Assembly (NCBI GenBank): GCA_044370475.1 | Contig: JBILVK010000027.1 | Span: 1-29,386, forward strand | Source of the DNA: B1 sp044370475 | Lineage (GTDB): Bacteria; Bacteroidota; Bacteroidia; UKL13-3 | DNA length: 29,386 nucleotides | Reading direction: 5' to 3' | Shown: positions 23,093-29,386 of the stretch, piece by piece | Position numbering within the stretch: the stretch's first letter is position 1 | Layout of the letters: each line of letters begins with the position of its first letter | The notes under the pieces: generated by a model | Told to the model about the DNA's origin: nothing | The model's database searches: none | Seen by the model: the letters and a program-made list of their open reading frames with translations, nothing else | Position numbers and translations under genes: made by a program

Positions 23093-24121
23093 CTAGCTAA
23101 ACAAACTCCCAACCCCCTCAAACAATTCTTTCTTCACCGCAATCTCACCTGTCTTTAGTTGATTAAAATTAAGTAAATCACTAACAGCATAGGAGTGAAG
23201 CCCCTTCAAATCTTCCTCACTAAACAATCCACTTGCCTCCACCAAAGCCTGCGCAACATGATATTGTGGCAACATTTTGCCATCATCAATCTTTATGCAA
23301 ACACCCAATTTCTGCTCGGTAAAACTCATGCAAAAAACACCCTCAGCTCCAGTCTTTCCTATAATCTTAGGTGCACAAACTTCCATCAAATCTGTGCAAT
23401 ACCGCTTACTTCCGGCTACCATAAACGGATGTTCTGATACCGCAGCCATCAGGGTTTTACAAGCCAATTGCCTCGATTCCGAAAACTGCTTTGGTTCAGC
23501 CAGATTCTTAAAACACAAAGCTTGATGATACACTGGAATGCTGTAGATTGGCGCTGTACAGCCGTCTAAAGCACATACCATCTTAGATTTTGAATACTCA
23601 TACATTTCTTCAACATAGTCCAAAATGAGCAATTGTATGGGGTGATTTGGATTTAAATAATCTGCTACATCATGTCCTAATAATACGCACAAGGCCAGCA
23701 TTCCTGCATGTTTCCCGCTGCAATTGTTGTAAATGGCTGTTGGTTTTCTTTCGGTTCGAACCAACTCGTTTGCGTCTCTTTTGTGAGTGGGATACTGCGC
23801 GCCACAGCCCAAATTTTGCTCTGTGAGTTCAATCTTTTGAAGGATACTACGCACTGTTTCTAAATGTGCCGCTTCCCCGTTATGCGAACCACACATTACC
23901 GCAATTTCCTTATTTGTAAACCCAAATCGCTCGATTCCGCCTAACTCTATTAAAGGAAGTGCCTGCACAAATTTCATGGCCGACCTAGGGTAGCACAATT
24001 GCATGGGGTCTCCCAAACTAAATACAATCTGTCCATCTGCATCTACCATACAAACAACACCTCTGTGAAAACTTTCTAAAAGCCCTCCTCTAAATACTTC
24101 AACTAATATAGGATTTTCCAT
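23093..24121 (-). CDS. L-asparaginase, AnsA-II / Rhizobium etli ReAV type
   Basis: The protein hydrolyses asparagine to aspartate and ammonia. From ATG 24121 it has 342 residues; a GTG at 24127 would add two. Catalytic and metal-site residues of the ReAV class are all present with numbering one lower than in ReAV: S47 and K50 (PRSAMKFVQ), C134 and K137 (NNCSGKHAG), and D186 with C188 (ALDGCTAP). This makes it a zinc-related class 3 asparaginase, unrelated to EcAII-type enzymes. There is no signal peptide, so it is cytosolic. It is a single gene with a divergent outer-membrane gene upstream. Its 3' end has been partly duplicated downstream, and a palindromic copy of the iterated word (23750-23765) is in the coding region. 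Confidence 0.92.
   Translation of the reverse strand: MENPILVEVFRGGLLESFHRGVVCMVDADGQIVFSLGDPMQLCYPRSAMKFVQALPLIELGGIERFGFTNKEIAVMCGSHNGEAAHLETVRSILQKIELTEQNLGCGAQYPTHKRDANELVRTERKPTAIYNNCSGKHAGMLALCVLLGHDVADYLNPNHPIQLLILDYVEEMYEYSKSKMVCALDGCTAPIYSIPVYHQALCFKNLAEPKQFSESRQLACKTLMAAVSEHPFMVAGSKRYCTDLMEVCAPKIIGKTGAEGVFCMSFTEQKLGVCIKIDDGKMLPQYHVAQALVEASGLFSEEDLKGLHSYAVSDLLNFNQLKTGEIAVKKELFEGVGSLFS
23750..23765 (+). repeat. Iterated 16-mer, palindromic form (copy 7)
   Basis: TTCGGTTCGAACCAAC, inside the asparaginase gene; the minus-strand frame reads LVRTE. Confidence 0.75.
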
Positions 24122-24172
24122 TTGCACAAATATGCCACTTCGTAAGAATATTTTGTAGCGTTCATTGCGCTA

Positions 24173-24196
24173 ATTGCAATTTTAAAATTTGCAAAT
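24173..24196. other. AT-rich near-palindrome between divergent genes
   Basis: ATTGCAATTTT and AAAATTTGCAAAT are symmetric around TTTTAAAA apart from two extra bases. A regulator-binding site for either divergent gene is possible but unproven. Confidence 0.2.
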
Positions 24197-24263
24197 TGCA
24201 TATAATGCAAAAGAAATTCCCATATTTTATTCATTTCAATTATAATCAGCTTATGTTTGGCTT

Positions 24264-24271
24264 TATTTTTG
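24264..24271 (+). promoter_or_regulatory. Probable -7 box before the 24288 gene
   Basis: TATTTTTG is a perfect TAnnTTTG, 16 bases before the ATG. No TTTG lies at the right -33 distance, so only half of the promoter is supported. Confidence 0.4.
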
Positions 24272-24287
24272 AATCAACATAAAAACC

Positions 24288-25223
24288 ATGAAAAAACTAA
24301 TAAACTTCATTGCATTATTCCTAGTAGGATTTGTAATGCAATCCAATGCCCAAGATGCTTTAATCTTTAGAAACAAAGCCGAAACCTTATACGTAAAAGT
24401 AGTGGAGGTTGGAACCACCGAAATAAAATATAAGCTTTGGCCGGTAGATGAAAGCATGCCTGTCATGTCCGAGAAAAAAGATAAAATCAAGAGAATCATT
24501 TTCGCAAATGGAACAGTGATGAAATTTTCTGAATCAGATTTTGCCGATCCTACAAATTATGCCGACCAGAAAAAAATGGCCATCAAATTAGACATGTTTT
24601 CTATGTTGTTAGGCTCAACTTCTTTGGCCTTTGAGCAAAGCCTAGAACCTGGCAGAAGTTGGGAGGTAGGGGTTGGAATCATAGGTCTTGGCGCCGATCC
24701 CGATAATTTTGGAAATAAAAAAGGTGTTTTTGTTCGTGCGGGCTACAAGTTTATTAATACTCCAGATTATTACATGTCTGGAATGCGTTATACCCACATC
24801 TTAAAAGGTGGATACATTCGTCCAGAAATTGCCGCACACTTGTATAGTGAAACTTCCTCAACCATTGAAAGTACTTGGGATCCTATTACTTTTAACTCAA
24901 TCTACACTAAAGTTGATTCTGAAAAGAGTTATAACGGTGCAGCTTTTATCCTTAATTTCGGCAAACAATGGGTCTTCAACGACATTTTTGTAGTAGATGC
25001 TTTTGTGGGTGGCGGAATGGGTTATGGATCCACTAAAACTGTGAGTGAAGTAAAAACTGTTTTAACTAATTATCCAAGCTATTATGATTATTATGAAACA
25101 TCAGGAACCAACCAAGGTACAGGACCAATGATTTTTCACGACAATGAATTATTTTTCGCTTTGCAAGCTGGATTAAAAGTTGGAGTACTTATTGGCGCAT
25201 CAAAGAAAGCAGAACAGAAGTAA
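24288..25223 (+). CDS. Probable outer-membrane beta-barrel protein
   Basis: The protein has 311 residues with signal peptide KKLINFIALFLVGFVMQSNAQ. An N-terminal part (ETLYVKVVEVGTTEIKYKLW, KRIIFANGTVMKF) resembles the small exported domain that often precedes beta-barrels in this phylum. From about residue 100 alternating hydrophobic strands follow (SLAFEQSLEPGRSWEVGVGI, GVFVRAGYKF, AFILNFGKQWVF, VDAFVGGGMGYG), ending LFFALQAGLKVGVLIGASKK. Function and ligand are unknown. The next gene, 72 bases later on the same strand, is also an exported barrel-like protein, so they may work together. Confidence 0.78.
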   Translation: MKKLINFIALFLVGFVMQSNAQDALIFRNKAETLYVKVVEVGTTEIKYKLWPVDESMPVMSEKKDKIKRIIFANGTVMKFSESDFADPTNYADQKKMAIKLDMFSMLLGSTSLAFEQSLEPGRSWEVGVGIIGLGADPDNFGNKKGVFVRAGYKFINTPDYYMSGMRYTHILKGGYIRPEIAAHLYSETSSTIESTWDPITFNSIYTKVDSEKSYNGAAFILNFGKQWVFNDIFVVDAFVGGGMGYGSTKTVSEVKTVLTNYPSYYDYYETSGTNQGTGPMIFHDNELFFALQAGLKVGVLIGASKKAEQK

Positions 25224-25295
25224 CTTAAAACAAGCCAAGAAAAAGTCTTAGTATAATGCATAAGGTGAAGTTTTGAACCCCCAATTTTAGATAAA

Positions 25296-26114
25296 ATGAA
25301 AACTCACTCAATTATACTATTCATTATTTTTCTTGGCCTTTTTGCTTTAACATTAAATGCCCAACAAAAACAAAATGATTCATTGTTATTGTTAAAAAAG
25401 AACCCGCCCATTTTAACAGATAGTTCTAGATTACCTAAATTCGAAAAAACCAAATACGAATCCAAAGTTATTTTTGAATTTTATGGATTGTTGAGTTTGC
25501 CAAGTGGGGAGTTTAAACTATTAAGCAGTAATATGTGGGGTTTAGGATTAGGAGGCTCCGTTTTGTACAATCCCTTTGTCAGTTTTGTTAACCCCAAATT
25601 TGTAAGACCCTATGTTTTAGGATTGCAAATAGATGATACCAAATTCTCTAAAGTTTCCAAGAGCGTAGGTACCACCATTCAGTCAAAAAGTTTTGATCTC
25701 GAAAATACAATTAAAACTAAAGCCTTTACTTTAGGATATCAAGGCAAGATAGAGTTTTTTAATACCAAGATTTATCCTTTTATTGTTTATCAAGCTGGCT
25801 TAAGATTTTTTAAGGGCAAACAGGAAATTAAATATGTGGCCAAAGATGAGGCCGACCAATCATTGGCTCCCGACAATTTCACTGAAAGTTTTGAAGGATC
25901 TAACACCACCTACAATGGTTACGGTGGAGGGATTGGATATGGTAAGGGTGCTTTAAGGTTTGAATTAAAAATGATAAAACAAAAGGGGGCAAAAGCAACC
26001 TATTTAGATATTGAAAGTATTGTGGTAAATGCTGATAAAACATTTTCATACAAAACAAAAACTACAACAACGGATATGTTGTTAACGGAATTAAATATCT
26101 CCTTGAGATTTTAA
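25296..26114 (+). CDS. Probable outer-membrane protein, unrecognised
   Basis: The protein has 272 residues. It has a signal peptide (HSIILFIIFLGLFALTLNAQ), a polar segment (QQKQNDSLLLLKKNPPILT), and then beta-strand-like alternation with many aromatic residues (VIFEFYGLLSLPSGEF, GGSVLYNPFVSFVNP, TLGYQGKIEFFNTKIYPFIV, YGGGIGYGKGALRFELKMIK). It ends in ELNISLRF, with the terminal Phe typical of outer-membrane barrels. No family is recognised. It ends 30 bases before the convergent Sua5/YciO gene, with a shared hairpin. Confidence 0.75.
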   Translation: MKTHSIILFIIFLGLFALTLNAQQKQNDSLLLLKKNPPILTDSSRLPKFEKTKYESKVIFEFYGLLSLPSGEFKLLSSNMWGLGLGGSVLYNPFVSFVNPKFVRPYVLGLQIDDTKFSKVSKSVGTTIQSKSFDLENTIKTKAFTLGYQGKIEFFNTKIYPFIVYQAGLRFFKGKQEIKYVAKDEADQSLAPDNFTESFEGSNTTYNGYGGGIGYGKGALRFELKMIKQKGAKATYLDIESIVVNADKTFSYKTKTTTTDMLLTELNISLRF

Positions 26115-26131
26115 TATCAAAGGATAATTTT

Positions 26132-26165
26132 AAGGGGTAGTTCGTTTAAAAATGAACTATCCCTT
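26132..26165. terminator. Bidirectional hairpin between convergent genes
   Basis: AAGGGGTAGTTC (26132-26143) pairs with GAACTATCCCTT (26154-26165) around a 10-base loop, with one G-T pair. It overlaps the last codons of the minus-strand gene. The plus-strand side is followed by TTCCTTCTCTT. Confidence 0.6.
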
Positions 26166-26760
26166 TTCCTTCTCTTATCACTTCTGGTTCGTCTTCAGAA
26201 CAATCAATAATGGTACTTGGGATATTGTCGCCCGCACCTCCATCAATCACCAAATCTACTAGGTGCTCAAATTTTTCATGAATCTCTTCTGGATCGGTCA
26301 TATACTCTATAATCTCATCATCATGATGAATGGTACTAACCACCAAAGGAATGCCTAATTCCTTAATAATAGCCTGGGCAATGGCGTTGTCTGGAACCCT
26401 AATGCCAATAGTTTTTCTATTGCCTGCAAAGTATTTGCTTATTTGATTGTTTGCCTTTAGAATAAAGGTAAAAGCCCCTGGCAAGTTGTTTTTTAACAAC
26501 CTAAAAACATTCTTGTCTATTACTGCTGTTACTTCAGAAATATTAGATAAATCTGAACACAAAATAGAATAAAAAACTTTCTCTGCTTTCTTGCCCATGA
26601 TCTTACTCATGCGCTCAATTCCCTTCTTAGAATCCATTCTGCATGCCATGGCATAAATGGTATCGGTTGGAATAATGATAACTCCATCCTTGTCTAGCAC
26701 TTCCAATACCTTCTTTAGGTCTCTGATATTTGGATTTTTTGGATGTAGTGAAACTATCAT
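26146..26760 (-). CDS. Sua5/YciO/YrdC family protein (YciO-like)
   Basis: This 204-residue cytosolic protein is of the nucleotide-binding Sua5/YciO/YrdC family. It contains IIIPTDTIYAMACRMDSKKG, FYSILCSDLSNISEV, GAFTFILKANNQI, KTIGIRVPDN and the late STIIDCSEDEPEVIREGKG. TsaC/Sua5 proteins make threonylcarbamoyl-AMP for the t6A tRNA modification. The segment ILCSDLSNISE is more like the YciO branch, whose role is less clear, so I do not call tsaC. The ATG is clear. The gene follows sucC after 72 bases that contain a strong terminator, so it is probably expressed separately. Confidence 0.85.
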   Translation of the reverse strand: MIVSLHPKNPNIRDLKKVLEVLDKDGVIIIPTDTIYAMACRMDSKKGIERMSKIMGKKAEKVFYSILCSDLSNISEVTAVIDKNVFRLLKNNLPGAFTFILKANNQISKYFAGNRKTIGIRVPDNAIAQAIIKELGIPLVVSTIHHDDEIIEYMTDPEEIHEKFEHLVDLVIDGGAGDNIPSTIIDCSEDEPEVIREGKGIVHF

Positions 26761-26791
26761 GTAAGCTTAAATTTTCACTGGTATAAATAAG

Positions 26792-26823
26792 GTTGCGGAT
26801 AAATGCACTGATTTATCCGCAAC
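26792..26823 (-). terminator. Strong terminator after sucC
   Basis: GTTGCGGATAAAT and ATTTATCCGCAAC form a perfect 13-bp stem with a 6-base loop, about 10 bases after the sucC stop on the minus strand. The sequence beyond is CCTTATTTAT. Confidence 0.8.
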
Positions 26824-26832
26824 ACTTTAATC

Positions 26833-28053
26833 TTATAATTTTCCTTCAACAGCCTTTTGTACAAGATCTGCCGCTTCTTTCAATACTATAGCCGAAAATA
26901 CCTTCAAGCCTGATTCATCAATTAATTTTTTTGCAGCTTCTGCATTGGTTCCTTGCAACCTTACAATAATTGGAACTGGAATATCTCCAATACTTTGATA
27001 TGCATCTACCACACCTTGAGCAACCCTATCGCAACGCACAATTCCACCAAAAATATTGATCAAAATTGCTTTTACATTAGGGTCTTTTAAGATAATCCTA
27101 AAACCAGCTTCCACCGTTTTTGCATTGGCAGAACCTCCAACATCTAAGAAGTTTGCTGGGTCTCCACCAGACAACTTAATAATGTCCATAGTAGCCATGG
27201 CTAAACCTGCTCCATTCACCATACATCCTACATTACCATCTAACTTAACAAAGTTTAGGTTATGTGCCGCTGCTTCAACTTCTGTAGGATCTTCTTCAGA
27301 GGTATCTCTCATAGCTTCATAATCTGGGTGACGGTATAAAGCATTGTCGTCGATGTTTACTTTTCCATCTACTGCAATAATCTTGTTATCCGACGTACGT
27401 AATACTGGATTAATCTCAAACATTGCTGAATCAGATTTTACATAAGCTGTATATAATGCTCCCACAAATTTTACCATTTGCTTAAATGCATCTCCTTCAC
27501 AACCTAAATTAAAAGCAATCTTACGTGCCTGAAATCCTTGTAAACCTACCTTAGGATCTACAGTTTCTTTGTGAATCAAATGTGGGGTATGCTCTGCAAC
27601 ATGCTCAATGTCCATTCCACCTTCAGTAGAATAAACTATGATGTTTTTGCCTTGTGAGCGATCCAACATTACACTCATATAATACTCTTTTGGCTCACCT
27701 GCTCCAGGATAATAAACGTCCTGTGCAACTAAAACTTTGCTAACTAACTTGCCTTTCGGACCCGTTTGAATAGTTACCAAGGTGCCACCTAATATATTTT
27801 CTGCAATTTCTCTGGCTTTGTCGGCATTCTTTGCTACCGCCACACCACGTTGTTCTTTTCCAATGATACTTCCTTTTCCACGGCCACCGGCGTGGATTTG
27901 GGCTTTTATCACCACAAAATCACTTCCAAATTGTTCTTTCAATTTTAATGCCGCCGCATGGGCTTCATCCGCAGTTTCAGCAACTATGCCCTCTTGAACG
28001 GCAACGCCAAATGATTTTAAAATCTGCTTGGCTTGGAATTCATGAATATTCAT
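26833..28053 (-). CDS. sucC: Succinyl-CoA synthetase (ADP-forming), beta subunit
   Basis: SucC with SucD converts succinyl-CoA and ADP plus phosphate to succinate and ATP in the TCA cycle. The 406 residues include the N-terminal ATP-grasp domain (NIHEFQAKQIL, KAQIHAGGRGKG with K50), the metal-binding segment MFEINPV, and the C-terminal ligase domain (GGDPANFLDVGG, NIFGGIVRCDRVAQGV). Length and motifs are normal. sucD is not adjacent in this window, a separation seen in other members of the phylum. It is divergent from the GT39-like gene. On the minus strand TAATTTCGCA (28081-28072) resembles the -7 region of other promoters here, but the match is incomplete. Confidence 0.97.
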   Translation of the reverse strand: MNIHEFQAKQILKSFGVAVQEGIVAETADEAHAAALKLKEQFGSDFVVIKAQIHAGGRGKGSIIGKEQRGVAVAKNADKAREIAENILGGTLVTIQTGPKGKLVSKVLVAQDVYYPGAGEPKEYYMSVMLDRSQGKNIIVYSTEGGMDIEHVAEHTPHLIHKETVDPKVGLQGFQARKIAFNLGCEGDAFKQMVKFVGALYTAYVKSDSAMFEINPVLRTSDNKIIAVDGKVNIDDNALYRHPDYEAMRDTSEEDPTEVEAAAHNLNFVKLDGNVGCMVNGAGLAMATMDIIKLSGGDPANFLDVGGSANAKTVEAGFRIILKDPNVKAILINIFGGIVRCDRVAQGVVDAYQSIGDIPVPIIVRLQGTNAEAAKKLIDESGLKVFSAIVLKEAADLVQKAVEGKL

Positions 28054-28161
28054 TATTTTTAAAAATTTTGTTGCGAAATTACGTTTTCAAACCACATTTG
28101 AAAGTATTTTACTGCTATTGTGTAAAACACTTTTCTCTTTCTTACCTTCGAATTCAACAAA

Positions 28162-29386
28162 ATGACTCATAAACTCCAATTAACTTACACAAAATCACTG
28201 ATTTCTATTTTGGTTATCGGTTTTTTTACTTTTATATTTAATCTCCACAATCCGGTAGTTAGAGAGTGGGATGAGGCTACTTATGGCATAAATGCCTATG
28301 AAATGTCAAAAAACTCTCAACCTCTTGTGGTGACTTTTTTAGGTGAAAGTGACATCTATAACTCAAAACCTCCACTGGGTGTTTGGCTCATGTCCATCTC
28401 AACCCGCATATTTGGCTTTAATACTTTTTCTCTCAGATTTGCCTCTGCTTTGTTGAGCCTATTATTGACCCTATATATTTTTCATTTCATTCACCGCCAT
28501 TTTAATAACCTCCACTGGGCTCTCATTTCTTCTCTGGTACTCATGAGCAGCATCGGCTTCACTGGCTGGCATGAGGCAAGAAGTGGTGATTTTGATGCAA
28601 TGGTTGCCACATTTATTTGCTTGTTTGTACTTTCAAGTTATAAATTATTTAATAGCCAACTTGCAAATGGCTGGCTTCTCACTTTCCTTTTCTTAACGCT
28701 CGCTTGTCTCACAAAAGGCGTATATGGCTTGGTTGCAATACCCGGAGTAGTCCTATTTTTTGCCTTCAAAAAACAGATAAAATTTACATTGTCGCACTGG
28801 CAATTTTATATAGGTGCAGCAATGTTCTTGGGCGTTTTTCTTGGCTACTATTTTATCAGAGAATACCTAACTCCGGGTTACCTAAATGCTGTCCTCCAAA
28901 ATGAAGTAGGAGAGCGCATCTTCCTAGAACAAAACATCCACAAAACCGATATTCCATTTTATTATCATACCTTCAAATTGTTTGTTTATCGATTCCAACC
29001 TTTCATCTTTCTCCTACCTTTTGCAGCCTACGCTATTTGGTTCGAACCGAATAAAAATAAACAGAATTTTTTAGCGCTTTTAGGTTTAGCGGCATTGGGT
29101 ATCCTTGGTATTATCTCATTCTCTAAAACTAAATTGGTTTGGTACGATGGTAGTTTATATCCATTTTTTGCCATCATCATTGGCTACTTTTTATCGCATC
29201 AATACAAAGTAAAACCAGCAACAATTTACAGCTTACTTTTGCTTGTTTGGTTAGCAGTTTTCGGTCTGAACCAAACCGAAAAAGACAGTTTTAAATTCCC
29301 TGAACTATTAGGTAAATTGCGCCATCAGAAGAATATTTCTGAGCCTATTTATGTCTATTCTTCAAACTTTGAACATCCTATAAGGT
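28162..29386 (+). CDS. GT39/ArnT-like integral membrane glycosyltransferase (3' end outside window)
   Basis: The frame opens at ATG 28162 and is uninterrupted to the last base (408 codons), so the gene runs off the right edge. The N-terminus has one hydrophobic helix and then REWDEATYGINAYEM with acidic D37-E38, the GT-C catalytic-loop motif of PMT/ArnT-type enzymes. KPPLGVWLMSISTRIFG follows at about 69-85, as in GT39/GT83 proteins. Many transmembrane helices follow, including FLFLTLACLTKGVYGLVAIP and LAALGILGIISF. Such enzymes use a polyprenyl-phosphate sugar to glycosylate lipid A, proteins or lipids; substrate here is unknown. Two iterated 16-mers (29036, 29260) lie inside it. Confidence 0.88.
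   Translation, partial: MTHKLQLTYTKSLISILVIGFFTFIFNLHNPVVREWDEATYGINAYEMSKNSQPLVVTFLGESDIYNSKPPLGVWLMSISTRIFGFNTFSLRFASALLSLLLTLYIFHFIHRHFNNLHWALISSLVLMSSIGFTGWHEARSGDFDAMVATFICLFVLSSYKLFNSQLANGWLLTFLFLTLACLTKGVYGLVAIPGVVLFFAFKKQIKFTLSHWQFYIGAAMFLGVFLGYYFIREYLTPGYLNAVLQNEVGERIFLEQNIHKTDIPFYYHTFKLFVYRFQPFIFLLPFAAYAIWFEPNKNKQNFLALLGLAALGILGIISFSKTKLVWYDGSLYPFFAIIIGYFLSHQYKVKPATIYSLLLLVWLAVFGLNQTEKDSFKFPELLGKLRHQKNISEPIYVYSSNFEHPIR
29036..29051 (-). repeat. Iterated 16-mer, palindromic form (copy 8)
   Basis: TTTGGTTCGAACCGAA, the reverse complement of TTCGGTTCGAACCAAA, inside the GT39-like gene, coding WFEPN. Confidence 0.75.
29260..29275 (+). repeat. Iterated 16-mer (copy 9, exact)
   Basis: TTCGGTCTGAACCAAA, inside the GT39-like gene, coding FGLNQ; only 208 bases from copy 8. 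Confidence 0.8.

Noticed and set aside
25252..25257. TATAAT-like hexamer upstream of the 25296 gene
   Set aside because: The primary sigma factor of this phylum does not use the TATAAT/TTGACA pair; no TAnnTTTG lies nearby.
1..29386. CRISPR array, insertion sequence or transposase
   Set aside because: No regularly spaced direct repeats, transposase motifs or terminal inverted repeats with target duplications were seen.

Overview
The window looks like chromosomal DNA from a member of the Bacteroidota. The evidence is: three proteins ending in type IX secretion (T9SS) sorting domains, a Porin_10-type putative porin, an RHS relic with the FNGKEK signature common in this phylum, AT-rich DNA, and promoters of the Bacteroidota form TTTG-N(18-20)-TAnnTTTG. 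I cannot fix the order or genus. Several starts are TTG, each supported by an in-frame stop just upstream.

Layout. 1-2.5 kb: the 3' part of a large T9SS-exported fibronectin-III-like protein, followed directly by a broken RHS-core fragment. 2.7-5.4 kb: a tight pair, a DUF2130 coiled-coil protein with a PD-(D/E)XK-like signature and a class V aminotransferase/desulfurase-like PLP enzyme. 5.5-9.4 kb: housekeeping genes carA, eno with a DivIC/FtsB-like gene, an exported Mn-type superoxide dismutase and tRNA-His(GTG). 9.4-13.3 kb: an AT-rich block of unrecognised small membrane-anchored proteins (a signal-peptide protein with two C-terminal membrane segments, two helical membrane proteins, a possible 55-residue membrane peptide, a 9-cysteine microprotein and a GYF_2-TM-coiled-coil protein). 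13.4-19.2 kb: a minus-strand run of GNAT-like protein, two tandem T9SS-exported LVIVD/choice-of-anchor-B paralogues and a porin, with overlapping or nearly overlapping reading frames. 19.3-20.7 kb: a redoxin lacking the CxxC pair and a short-chain dehydrogenase. 20.8-24.1 kb: gyrB and an AnsA-II/ReAV-type asparaginase whose 3' tail has been duplicated downstream. 24.3-26.1 kb: two probable outer-membrane proteins. 26.1-28.1 kb: a Sua5/YciO/YrdC protein and sucC. 28.2 kb to the right edge: a GT39/ArnT-like membrane glycosyltransferase cut by the window end.

The most unexpected signal is a 16-base, nearly palindromic word, TTCGGTCTGAACCAAA, with a fully palindromic variant TTCGGTTCGAACCAAA. At least nine good copies are scattered over 29 kb in both orientations. 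They lie in different reading frames and in one intergenic region. This resembles a highly iterated genomic palindrome or a recognition sequence acting at the DNA level. No good copy lies in the 9.4-13.3 kb block.
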